From Arsukibacterium indicum (lineage in GTDB: Bacteria; Pseudomonadota; Gammaproteobacteria; Enterobacterales; Alteromonadaceae), in assembly GCF_019100565.1 (NCBI RefSeq), contig NZ_JAHRID010000002.1, positions 248,001 to 312,000 of the forward strand: a DNA stretch of 64,000 nucleotides, in the 5' to 3' direction. Both the position numbers and the translations under genes were made by a program. This document shows positions 17,099-25,051 of the stretch, piece by piece (within the stretch, counting starts at the first letter, position 1; each line of letters begins with the position of its first letter). The notes under the pieces are model-generated. The model worked only from the letters and a program-made list of their open reading frames with translations, had not been told where the DNA came from and did not search any database.

Positions 17099-18507
17099 GC
17101 CTCCAGCCGCAGCAATAACAGCAGATGCTCACTAAACAATGCCATCGCCCAGACCGCTAAGGCCGGCAGTAATGCCAGCCACTGCGGCAACAGCTGGGGC
17201 GAGAAATCCGGTGCCACCGGCTCAGCCCGATCAAATGCCAGCACAACTACCCGGAATACATAGGCTGCTGACAACAATGTGGCAAGCAGCAAGGCTAATG
17301 GCCAGAAGAATGACTGGCCCTGCTGCCAAATGCCTTGCAGCAAAGCCCACTTCGCCAGAAAACCACCACTGGGCGGCAGGCCGATTAAGCTGCCGCCGGC
17401 AACGGCGAAGGCAAACATAGCCAGCGGCATGGTCTGGCTGGCACCTTTTAGAATAGTCAGTCTTTTCCCACCCAGCGTGGCACTCATTTCACCTATAGCT
17501 AAAAAGCAAGCCGCTTTTGCCAGGGCATGAGCCAGTACAAATAACCATAACGCAGCAAAAATCAGCGGTTGCTTAAACATCAGCATCAGGCCCAGTGCCA
17601 GGGTGGCATAACCCAGTTGAGCCACCGTAGAATACGCCACCAGAACCTTGGCATAAGGGGTACGAAGCGCCGACCAGCCACCAAACAGCAGCGCACAAAG
17701 CCCGGCAAACGCAAATAATGACGCCATCGCCTGTGCCTGCTCTGTACTGGCCAGCCGCAGCCATAACAGGCATAGCATAAACAGCGGCCCCTTAACCACC
17801 AATGCCGACAGCAACGCACTTACCGGCGCCGGGGCGGCGGCATGAGCCGCCGGCAACCAGACGTGTAATGGCCACAGCGCAGCTTTTAACATTAGCCCCA
17901 GGCTCATTAGCAGCAAGGCACTGTTGGTCAGCCAGCTGGCCTGCCACTGGCTGGCCAAACCCTGAATGTCCAGCACGCCGTAAGCGCCATATAACAACAC
18001 AACACCCAGCAGATAACACAGCGAGCCAAACAGGGATAAAAGCAGATAGTTAAGCGCAGGCTTAATCGCCGTTCGCCCGGATAAACTGACCAGCGCTACT
18101 GCCACCAGTGCCAGTAACTCCAGACATACGTACAGGTTGAATAAGTCCCTGGACAACCACAACGCGGTTAAACTGATCTGCAACAAACTACTCAGCGGCC
18201 AGAAACTCTGATGTAACTGATCCCGCACCCGGGTAGCAAAGGCATATAAGCCAACTAACAATTGCAGTAAAGCTGTCAGCAGAATAAGCAAACTGCTAAG
18301 GGTATCAGCCTGCCAGGCAATGGCCAGTCCGGCTGGCCAACCGGCCAGTAAGTATTCACGACTGCCCTGCCCGCTTACCTGCAGTAACAGTTGCAGCGCC
18401 AGCAAACTGCAGACAGATGCTGATAACAACGTCAGAAGTGGTGCCAGCCGTGGCCAGAGCAACATCAGCAATGCCGTTAACAGTGGCAACACCAGCAGCA
18501 TTATCAT
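17095..18507 (-). CDS. mnhD: MrpD/MnhD-like antiporter subunit
   Basis: A 470-aa membrane protein of the MrpD/NuoN family, following mnhC as in canonical mrp operons. It has LYVCLELLALVAVALV (helix Glu), MLKAALWPLHVWLPAAHAAAPAPVSA (Lys helix), VAYSTVAQLGYATLA and LVLAHALAKAACFLAIG. The ATG at 18507 shares one base with the mnhC stop codon. Within the complex it would form one of the proton or cation half-channels. It precedes two further D-like genes, so this operon carries three. Confidence 0.86.
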   Translation of the reverse strand: MIMLLVLPLLTALLMLLWPRLAPLLTLLSASVCSLLALQLLLQVSGQGSREYLLAGWPAGLAIAWQADTLSSLLILLTALLQLLVGLYAFATRVRDQLHQSFWPLSSLLQISLTALWLSRDLFNLYVCLELLALVAVALVSLSGRTAIKPALNYLLLSLFGSLCYLLGVVLLYGAYGVLDIQGLASQWQASWLTNSALLLMSLGLMLKAALWPLHVWLPAAHAAAPAPVSALLSALVVKGPLFMLCLLWLRLASTEQAQAMASLFAFAGLCALLFGGWSALRTPYAKVLVAYSTVAQLGYATLALGLMLMFKQPLIFAALWLFVLAHALAKAACFLAIGEMSATLGGKRLTILKGASQTMPLAMFAFAVAGGSLIGLPPSGGFLAKWALLQGIWQQGQSFFWPLALLLATLLSAAYVFRVVVLAFDRAEPVAPDFSPQLLPQWLALLPALAVWAMALFSEHLLLLLRLEA

Positions 18508-18869
18508 CAGTGCTCCACCTCTTGCTGTGCTTTCTGCAATGTCCGCTTATGCGGCACTGTCGGCGCTGACGATGCCTGGCTAAGTCTGGCCAGCAAGGCC
18601 AGGGCAAAAGCTGTGGCACTAACGGCTACCACCAGCCCGGTCAGCACCAGGGCGTGCAGCACAGGATCGACTAAGCCGTTTGCGGCGCCGGGCACTGTCC
18701 CACGATAAGCCAGCACTACCATCAGCATAAAAACACCGGCACTAATGATGTTCAGTGCCAGAACCCGGCGCAGCACTTCAGGGCCGCTGATAAAACCATA
18801 CAAGCCAATGGCGATAAGACTGGCCGCGGTTATCATAAAAAACATAACTGAACTGTCAGACGCCGCCAT
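18507..18869 (-). CDS. mnhC: MrpC/MnhC subunit (NuoK-like)
   Basis: A 120-aa protein with three transmembrane segments, homologous to NuoK and MrpC. It carries the family landmarks LRRVLALNIISAGVFMLMV and DPVLHALVLTGLVVAVSATAFALAL. The ATG at 18869 lies inside the end of the mnhB fusion gene (14-base overlap); a longer frame reaching 18929 overlaps too much to be likely. The C-terminal tail is hydrophilic and Gln/Lys rich. Confidence 0.88.
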   Translation of the reverse strand: MAASDSSVMFFMITAASLIAIGLYGFISGPEVLRRVLALNIISAGVFMLMVVLAYRGTVPGAANGLVDPVLHALVLTGLVVAVSATAFALALLARLSQASSAPTVPHKRTLQKAQQEVEH

Positions 18870-19821
18870 TAGTCGCCTCGCTGCTATCTTGCCGGGCCAG
18901 ACTGAGATCAGTATCCGGTTGCTCAGCAACCACCAGCAAAGTCAGGGTAATAGCGATTGCCAGGGTGGCAAAAACTTCAATCAGCAAAATGATGTACTTG
19001 GCAAGCTGTGGTGGCCATTGCAGCCATTGTGGATCAGTTGCCTGATCTAACAGCAACCAGGCGAGCACTGCCGACATTGCAAATACCATCAGGCCGGCAA
19101 CAGCAAAAAATCTAACCAGGATATTGCCCCACTTTAGCCAGGGCAATTGCTGGTTTAACTTCAACACTACCGCACCGGCTGCCAGTAGCGCCCCGGCCTG
19201 AAAGGCACCTCCGGGCTGATGGGCCCCGGCCCATAACAGATAACCAGCCAGTAAAATAATAACCGGCGCTAATAATTGGCTCCAGATACGGCTTAACTGC
19301 CAACTCGGTTGTAGCACCGGTTCGGGTGCAACCTGCAGGGTACCGATTAGCGCCAGTAGCAATACCAGTAGCTCAAGCAAAGTGTCCCAGGAACGATAGT
19401 TAAGCAGTACCGCGGTAACCGGATGGCTAACCCCGCTATCAGCCAGATACTGTAGCGCCTGCGAAGGCAACGGCCCCGGTTCTGCCGGCAACTGTAATAA
19501 CGCCAGCAATAAGCCGCAAAAAATCACTACAATAAACACTGCTGGCCAGCAGCGTTGCGACCAGCCAAGCGTGGGGGTATTAACGAGCTGCCCTTGCCGC
19601 GCCAGCGCGCTAAAACATAATGCACCGGTTAAGCCGGCGCCAATAGCGGCCTCTGCCAGCGCTAAATCCGGCGCGGCCAGCCTGGCCCAGGCCAGTGCCA
19701 TCAAAAGACCAAAAGCAATATATAAAATAACCGCATGACTGAGTTGACGGCTAAGCATGCTGGCAAGAGCCAGTGCCAGTAGCAACCCACACAGAACAAA
19801 ATCGAATAGCAATACACTCAT
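18856..19821 (-). CDS. mnhB: fused MrpA C-terminal (DUF4040/MbhE-like) and MrpB subunit
   Basis: A 321-aa membrane protein joining parts that are usually in MrpA and MrpB. Residues 1-80 match the DUF4040/MbhD type (HAVILYIAFGLLMALAWARLAAPDLALAEAAIGAG). Residues 90-180 match the MbhE type (SHPVTAVLLNYRSWDTLLELLVLLLA). Residues 200-300 match MnhB (HQPGGAFQAGALLAAGAVVL). The ATG at 19821 overlaps the mnhG stop as ATGA; an upstream frame to 19926 lies inside mnhG. The fusion replaces the C-terminal third of MrpA, in line with the absence of a full-length mrpA here. Confidence 0.84.
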   Translation of the reverse strand: MSVLLFDFVLCGLLLALALASMLSRQLSHAVILYIAFGLLMALAWARLAAPDLALAEAAIGAGLTGALCFSALARQGQLVNTPTLGWSQRCWPAVFIVVIFCGLLLALLQLPAEPGPLPSQALQYLADSGVSHPVTAVLLNYRSWDTLLELLVLLLALIGTLQVAPEPVLQPSWQLSRIWSQLLAPVIILLAGYLLWAGAHQPGGAFQAGALLAAGAVVLKLNQQLPWLKWGNILVRFFAVAGLMVFAMSAVLAWLLLDQATDPQWLQWPPQLAKYIILLIEVFATLAIAITLTLLVVAEQPDTDLSLARQDSSEATNGGV

Positions 19822-20126
19822 GCCTGCTCCTGCTTTGTTTTGCAAAAGCGGGCAAGCAACTGGCAGGATACGGTGCCAGAACAAAGCACCAGCAACCAAA
19901 TCAATAGCATTAACAAATTCTGCCACCAGTTACAGTAAAACATCAGGCCGGCCACGACAGAACCCAGGCCCAGAGAGTCGGCTTTCGTCACCGCATGCAG
20001 CCGGCTGTAACTGTCCGGAAAACGCAGCATGCCAACACTGCCGGCGATAAAAAACAGGAGCCCTGCCAGCAGTAATCCGCTGCTGATCAACGTGCCTAAC
20101 AAGTTTAGTTCGACAGCACCACTCAT
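19818..20126 (-). CDS. mnhG: MrpG/MnhG subunit
   Basis: A 102-aa protein with three transmembrane segments. It has the MnhG/PhaG signature: GSVGMLRFPDSYSRLHAVTKADSLG after the first helix. It overlaps mnhF by four bases and the mnhB fusion by four bases (ATGA). It is a small accessory subunit of the Mrp cation/proton antiporter complex. Confidence 0.88.
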   Translation of the reverse strand: MSGAVELNLLGTLISSGLLLAGLLFFIAGSVGMLRFPDSYSRLHAVTKADSLGLGSVVAGLMFYCNWWQNLLMLLIWLLVLCSGTVSCQLLARFCKTKQEQA

Positions 20127-20401
20127 CCGCGCCCCTCCGGTTTGCCGCTAACCTGGCCAGAGCTGCGTTTTAACCGTTGCACCAGCGCCGCGGGTGCAGC
20201 TGCTGCCAGCACCGCCAATACCAAGGCAACATCTAACAGGGCGGGCTGGCTTAATGCCTGCGCCAGCACCAGACATATTGCCACACCGGTGGTACCAAAA
20301 AGCTGAACAGCCAGCAGCCGGTCTAGTAAAGCCGGGCCCTTAATTACCCGCCGTAAACCCAGCAACATGGTTAAAAGCAGCGCCCCTGCCAACAACATCA
20401 T
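20123..20401 (-). CDS. mnhF: MrpF/MnhF subunit
   Basis: A 92-aa protein with three hydrophobic segments. The loop VIKGPALLDRLLAVQLFGT matches the conserved GP-x-x-x-DR motif of MrpF/PhaF. It overlaps mnhE and mnhG by four bases each, so it is part of the same tightly coupled operon. The C-terminus is unusually Ala-rich, then basic. Confidence 0.87.
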   Translation of the reverse strand: MMLLAGALLLTMLLGLRRVIKGPALLDRLLAVQLFGTTGVAICLVLAQALSQPALLDVALVLAVLAAAAPAALVQRLKRSSGQVSGKPEGRG

Positions 20402-20904
20402 TGCGGAAACTCCTCACGGTTTTCCGCCAGCAGTAAGCGGGCCAGCTGCTGCTCCAGAGCAGCAATACTGGCTTGCCAGTCTGCTTGCTGGTCCAGAACA
20501 TGCACCAATATCTGGTTCGGTTGCCCCGACTGCCGTTCAATCCTGGCACTGCAGGTACCGGGCAGTAAGCTAATCATCGTGGCCAGCAAGCGCTGACTGG
20601 CCGGCTGAGATAAACGGCTGGGATAATGTTGCCAGCCAGGCGCGAAATGCCGCCCAGGCGCCAGCGCCCGCCAGCCGACATCAAAAGCACCCAACACCAA
20701 CTGCCAAAAGAAGAACAGCATAAAACCAGGCAGCACAGACAGCCGCAATGCCGGCAACGTTATAGGGGAAAACTGCAACCAGAAAAGAATAAGTAACCAC
20801 AGCGGCAGAAAAAAAAGCCATCCCTGATTTTGGGTTAATGCCGCCCAGCAAAGAGCAGCCATTATGCTTAGCGGAACACTATTTAGCAGTCGTCGATTTA
20901 GCAT
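20398..20904 (-). CDS. mnhE: MrpE/MnhE subunit, first gene of the operon
   Basis: A 168-aa protein with an N-terminal membrane part (two to three segments) and a cytoplasmic C-terminal domain. The pattern includes LPGTCSARI and ILVHVLD, typical of MnhE (S-L-x-P-G-T ... V-H-x-L-D). It is first in the eight-gene minus-strand operon E-F-G-AB-C-D-D-D. An AAGGAA ribosome site lies about 10 bases upstream of the ATG. The promoter should lie in the 134-base gap shared with the divergent GNAT-nitrilase gene. Confidence 0.86.
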   Translation of the reverse strand: MLNRRLLNSVPLSIMAALCWAALTQNQGWLFFLPLWLLILFWLQFSPITLPALRLSVLPGFMLFFFWQLVLGAFDVGWRALAPGRHFAPGWQHYPSRLSQPASQRLLATMISLLPGTCSARIERQSGQPNQILVHVLDQQADWQASIAALEQQLARLLLAENREEFPQ

Positions 20905-21038
20905 TAGCGAATATTCCTTTTGACCGCAACCTGAGCAATACTATTGAAGATACTGTAAAAACTCAAATAAAGGGTTACTTTTACCCACTGCGCTTTTGGT
21001 GATATGGTTTTACAAACTAAGTAACAGGAGCCTTCACT

Positions 21039-22574
21039 ATGCGAGACGATCTGCATTTAAAGATCCGCCATTTAGCCCCTTCAGACTACCCTCAGGTTAA
21101 AGCGTTAATGGATCGGGTATATCATGACATCGGAGGCGCCTGGCCTGAACACACCATCAATAAACTGATTAAAGACTTTGCCGAAGGCCAGATCTGCCTG
21201 ATTGACCATGACGACATTATTGGCCTCGCATTAACGGTGCAGGTAAAGTATGACAAGTTCAGCAACCCTCATACCTACGATGATTTAATCGGCAAGCGGG
21301 AAACCATTCTGCATGATAAAACCGGTGATGCGCTGTACGGCCTCGATTTAATGATCCACCCGGATTACCGCGGTTACCGGCTGGGCCGGCGTCTGTATGA
21401 TGCCCGCAAAGATCTGTCCCGTCAGTTGAACCTGCGGGCTATTTTAGCCGGCGGCCGTATCCCTAATTATCAGCAGCACAGCAAACAGATGTCAGCCGCA
21501 GACTATCTGGAAGCAGTGAAATGCCGGGAAATTTACGATCCCATTTTAAGCTTTCAGTTATCAAATGACTTTCAGTTAAAACGGCTGTTGAAAAAATACC
21601 TGCCGGAAGATGAAAGCTCGCAGGGCTACGCCACCTTACTGGAGTGGAATAATATTTTTTATGAGCCGGTGCAAGCCGGGTTCAACAACCGGAAAAGCCA
21701 GATCCGGGTTGGTGCCGTGCAATGGCAGATGCGTGAGGTGGCATCGGTTGAGCAGGTGTTGCAACAGGTTGAATACTTTGTTGATGCGCTGGCAGATTAC
21801 CAGAGCGACTTTGCCCTGTTTCCGGAGTTTTTTAACGCAGCATTAATGGGCTTATGTCCGGACAAGGCAAACCAGACTGCTGCCATTCGATTTTTAGCCG
21901 GCTTTACCGAGCAGTTTAAAGCAGCCATGTCTGATATGGCGGTCAGTTACAATATCAATATTATTACCGGTTCAATGCCGGTACTTGAAGGTGACACCCT
22001 GTTTAATGTCAGCTTTTTATGCCGGCGGGACGGTACTATTGATTGCCAGAGTAAAATTCATATCACGCCGCACGAGCGACGCGACTGGGTTATTGAAGGC
22101 GGCGACAAACTACAGGTATTTGACACCGATGCCGGCAGGGTTGGCATTTTAATTTGTTACGATGTTGAATTTCCGGAGCTAAGCCGGCTGCTGGCTCAAC
22201 AGGATATGGACGTATTATTTGTGCCGTTCTGGACCGACACCAAAAATGGTTTCTTAAGGGTTAAACATTGTGCCATGGCCCGGGCTATTGAAAATGAATG
22301 CTATGTGGTCATTTGCGGCAGCTGCGGTAACTTGCCGCAAGTTGACAACCTCGACGTGCAATATGCGCAGTCGGCAGTCTTCTCGCCGTCTGATTTTGCC
22401 TTCCCGCATGACGCGGTAATGACTGAAACCACCCCCAACACCGAAATGATGATGTTTTCTGATTTAGATTTGGACAGGCTTAAACAAATTCGCAATGAAG
22501 GGTCGGTAACGAACTTAAAAGACCGCCGGCATGATCTGTATCAAGTAAACTGGCTGAACCTGCTACCCGATTAG
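21039..22574 (+). CDS. GNAT acetyltransferase - nitrilase-fold hydrolase fusion
   Basis: A 511-aa soluble fusion. Residues 1-200 form a GNAT domain with the acetyl-CoA-binding segment DLMIHPDYRGYRLGRRLY. Residues 222-505 form a carbon-nitrogen hydrolase domain with the full Glu-Lys-Cys triad: Glu263 in FPEF, Lys339 in SKIH and Cys373 in ICYDVEFPE. The fusion is widespread in proteobacteria and usually annotated as a bifunctional protein without known substrate. The domains suggest acyl transfer plus amide hydrolysis on one compound. AGGAG lies 9 bases before the ATG. Confidence 0.88.
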   Translation: MRDDLHLKIRHLAPSDYPQVKALMDRVYHDIGGAWPEHTINKLIKDFAEGQICLIDHDDIIGLALTVQVKYDKFSNPHTYDDLIGKRETILHDKTGDALYGLDLMIHPDYRGYRLGRRLYDARKDLSRQLNLRAILAGGRIPNYQQHSKQMSAADYLEAVKCREIYDPILSFQLSNDFQLKRLLKKYLPEDESSQGYATLLEWNNIFYEPVQAGFNNRKSQIRVGAVQWQMREVASVEQVLQQVEYFVDALADYQSDFALFPEFFNAALMGLCPDKANQTAAIRFLAGFTEQFKAAMSDMAVSYNINIITGSMPVLEGDTLFNVSFLCRRDGTIDCQSKIHITPHERRDWVIEGGDKLQVFDTDAGRVGILICYDVEFPELSRLLAQQDMDVLFVPFWTDTKNGFLRVKHCAMARAIENECYVVICGSCGNLPQVDNLDVQYAQSAVFSPSDFAFPHDAVMTETTPNTEMMMFSDLDLDRLKQIRNEGSVTNLKDRRHDLYQVNWLNLLPD

Positions 22575-22646
22575 CCTTAAGTCTAAGTGGCAGCGTGCTG
22601 TTTTTTCGCTAAGGTAACGAAAACCGCAGCCACAAGGACAATGCGT

Positions 22647-24545
22647 ATGTCTTATCAAACTGAATATCAGGCTGCCTGCCGGCAGCCGCAACATTTCTGG
22701 GCCGAAAAAGCAAACCGTCTGGCCTGGTATAAAAAGCCAGAGCAAATTTTGCATATTAAAGGCGACCAATACCAGTGGTTTGCCGATGGTGAATTAAATA
22801 CCACCTATATGGCACTGGACTACCATGTTGAACAAGGTCGCGGCAGCCAGACCGCATTAATTTATGATTCACCGGTTACCGGCAGCAAACAACAATTCAG
22901 CTATCAGCAACTGACCGATGAAGTCGCACTTTTTGCCGGCGTATTAAAAGCACGTGGCGTGACAAAGGGTGATCGGGTAGTTATTTATATGCCAATGATC
23001 CCGCAGGCCGTCATCGCCATGCTGGCGGTTGCCCGGCTGGGCGCAGTGCACTCGGTGGTGTTTGGCGGTTTTGCCGCGCACGAGCTGGCGCTGCGGATAG
23101 ATGACGCCAGCCCGAAAGTGATTGTTGCCGCTTCATGCGGTATTGAAGTTAACCGGGTTATCGCATACAAACCACTATTAGATAATGCGCTTAAGCTGGC
23201 CGGGCACAATCCTGATAGCTGTATTATCTGGCAACGGCCACAGTTGACAGCCGAACTGCAACCCGGGCGGGATCTTGACTGGCAACAGCTGTTACATCAG
23301 GCGCAGCCAGCGGCCTGCGTGCCAGTAAAAAGCACCGATCCGCTGTATATCCTGTACACCTCTGGCACCACCGGCAAACCGAAAGGCGTGGTCCGGGACA
23401 ATGGCGGCCATGCTGTAGCGCTGCATTACAGCATGCAGGCCATTTATGGCATGACGCCGGGTGATGTGTTCTGGGCGGCTTCCGATGTTGGCTGGGTAGT
23501 CGGCCACTCTTATATCGTTTATGGCCCTTTACTGGCCGGCTGTACCAGCGTCCTGTACGAGGGCAAACCGGTGTATACCCCGGATGCCGGTGCGTTCTGG
23601 CGGGTATGCGCTGAATACAACGTAAAAGCATTGTTTGCTGCACCAACAGCCTTTCGGGCCATCCGCAAAGAAGATCCGGACGCAACGCTATTAAGCCAAT
23701 TTGATTTAAGCGGCTTAGAACGCATTTATATGGCCGGTGAACGGCTCGACCCGGCGACCTATGACTGGACCGTTACCCACACTGGTAAGCCGGTAATCGA
23801 CCACTGGTGGCAAACCGAAACTGGCTGGGCAATTTGCGCCAACCCGGCCGGCATTGAGCTGTTACCTGGCAAAGCCGGCTCAGCCACAGTGCCGGTACCG
23901 GGCTTTCAGGTAGCAATTCTTGATCATAACGGCCAGCCGCTTCCGGCTAACCAGCAAGGCAATATCGCGCTAAAACTGCCGCTGCCTCCGGGCTGCCTGA
24001 GCACCATCTGGCAAAATCCGGAGCGCTTTATCAGCGGTTATTTGCGCCAGTTCCCGGGTTATTATGCCAGTGGCGATGGCGGCTATCTGGATGACGACGG
24101 TTATCTGTATGTGATGGGCCGCACCGATGATGTGATTAATGTTGCCGGTCACCGCTTATCAACCGGCGAAATGGAAGAAATTGTTGCCAGCCACCCGGCC
24201 GTAGCCGAGTGTTGTGTTATTGGCCTGGCTGATCCGCTAAAAGGCCAACAACCCGTTGGTTTTGTGCTGCTGAAAAATGGAATAGAGATAACCGAGCAAC
24301 AGCTGCAAAGCGAGCTGGTACAACTGGTTCGCGAGCAAATTGGCGCCCTGGCCTGCTTTAAACAGGCATTGATTGTGCCGCGTTTGCCGAAAACCCGCTC
24401 GGGTAAAATACTGCGCAAGTTACTCAGACAAATTGCAGACGGTGAAGACTATGTGGTGCCATCTACCATTGACGATCCGGCTAGCCTGGCAGATATTGCC
24501 CGCTGTATGACAGCACGTGGCCTGATGGCTAATCAAGCTGATTAA
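22647..24545 (+). CDS. prpE: propionate-CoA ligase (PrpE/ACSS3-like)
   Basis: Acyl-CoA synthetase of the AMP-forming family, 632 aa, activating propionate (or acetate) to its CoA ester through an acyl-adenylate. It has an N-terminal ACAS_N segment (FWAEKANRLAWYKKPEQIL), the P-loop-like YTSGTTGKPKG, the DHWWQTETGW core and the C-terminal catalytic lysine motif RLPKTRSGKILRK, which is a target of lysine acylation in relatives. PrpE-type features include FVV-like YGPLLAGCTSVLYEGKP. ATGs at 22641 and 22647 are both open; 22647 has AAGGA 8 bases upstream. No other prp genes are adjacent. Confidence 0.85.
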   Translation: MSYQTEYQAACRQPQHFWAEKANRLAWYKKPEQILHIKGDQYQWFADGELNTTYMALDYHVEQGRGSQTALIYDSPVTGSKQQFSYQQLTDEVALFAGVLKARGVTKGDRVVIYMPMIPQAVIAMLAVARLGAVHSVVFGGFAAHELALRIDDASPKVIVAASCGIEVNRVIAYKPLLDNALKLAGHNPDSCIIWQRPQLTAELQPGRDLDWQQLLHQAQPAACVPVKSTDPLYILYTSGTTGKPKGVVRDNGGHAVALHYSMQAIYGMTPGDVFWAASDVGWVVGHSYIVYGPLLAGCTSVLYEGKPVYTPDAGAFWRVCAEYNVKALFAAPTAFRAIRKEDPDATLLSQFDLSGLERIYMAGERLDPATYDWTVTHTGKPVIDHWWQTETGWAICANPAGIELLPGKAGSATVPVPGFQVAILDHNGQPLPANQQGNIALKLPLPPGCLSTIWQNPERFISGYLRQFPGYYASGDGGYLDDDGYLYVMGRTDDVINVAGHRLSTGEMEEIVASHPAVAECCVIGLADPLKGQQPVGFVLLKNGIEITEQQLQSELVQLVREQIGALACFKQALIVPRLPKTRSGKILRKLLRQIADGEDYVVPSTIDDPASLADIARCMTARGLMANQAD

Positions 24546-24591
24546 GCCGGCAATACTGATCGCCCCATAGGCATTGGCAGTAATAAATGGT

Positions 24592-24625
24592 TATAATAAC
24601 GGCCTGCAGCAAAAGCGGCCGTTAT
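24592..24625 (+). promoter_or_regulatory. -10 element and overlapping inverted repeat
   Basis: A perfect TATAAT at 24592-24597 stands about 57 bases before the start codon at 24654. No good -35 is visible. A 9-bp inverted repeat, ATAACGGCC (24596-24604) and GGCCGTTAT (24617-24625), overlaps the -10 and the expected transcription start. It could be an operator or a 5'-UTR hairpin. Confidence 0.35.
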
Positions 24626-24653
24626 ACCCTAAATTTGCCAACAGGAACAAACC

Positions 24654-24977
24654 ATGTTGTATTTTTCCAGCCATAACATTCCGGAGTTACAAGGCCTGAA
24701 TTTTGACCAGCGGATGCAGGTAGTGCGTGCTGCTGCCGACAAACTGCCTACGCCAACCAAAGTAGGCTTAAATACACTAAAACTCATTATTATATTCGGC
24801 TTGTTTATTCTGGTTGCCCGGGCAGAAGGCTGGGCGATTCTGGGCTATGCCCTGCTGATAGCGCCGCTATACCTGTTAATTACCCGCCCTATTACCTTTG
24901 CCCTTTGCCAAAGCCGGTTAAGCGCGGTACGCCAGCAAATTTTTGCAAAAAATGAAGCGGCACAAACTGGCGAATAG
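24654..24977 (+). CDS. small two-helix membrane protein, possibly DUF6170
   Basis: A 107-aa protein with a hydrophilic N-terminal segment (PELQGLNFDQRMQVVRAA), two transmembrane helices at about residues 43-82 and a short basic cytoplasmic tail. The pattern resembles the DUF6170 family of Alteromonadales small membrane proteins; I am not certain of that name. An ACAGGAAC ribosome site and a terminator directly after the gene support a real single-gene unit. Function unknown. Confidence 0.65.
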   Translation: MLYFSSHNIPELQGLNFDQRMQVVRAAADKLPTPTKVGLNTLKLIIIFGLFILVARAEGWAILGYALLIAPLYLLITRPITFALCQSRLSAVRQQIFAKNEAAQTGE

Positions 24978-25003
24978 ACCTCGAAATCAGTAAAGCAAAA
25001 AAG

Positions 25004-25028
25004 AAAACCCGCATAATGCGGGTTTTTC
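25004..25028. terminator. bidirectional rho-independent terminator
   Basis: AAAACCCGCA (25004-25013) pairs with TGCGGGTTTT (25017-25026), flanked by A-run and T-run. It lies between converging genes. Confidence 0.92.
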
Positions 25029-25051
25029 TGTAACTAAAATCCGGCCGCTGA

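Noticed and set aside
22587-22646. Upstream start for prpE at 22587
   Set aside because: The extra 20 residues do not resemble the family N-terminus, and the ribosome site AAGGA sits just before 22647.
23224-23685. Minus-strand 153-aa frame within prpE
   Set aside because: It lies opposite conserved catalytic motifs of PrpE and is rich in Arg/Pro/His, as shadow frames are in GC-moderate coding DNA.
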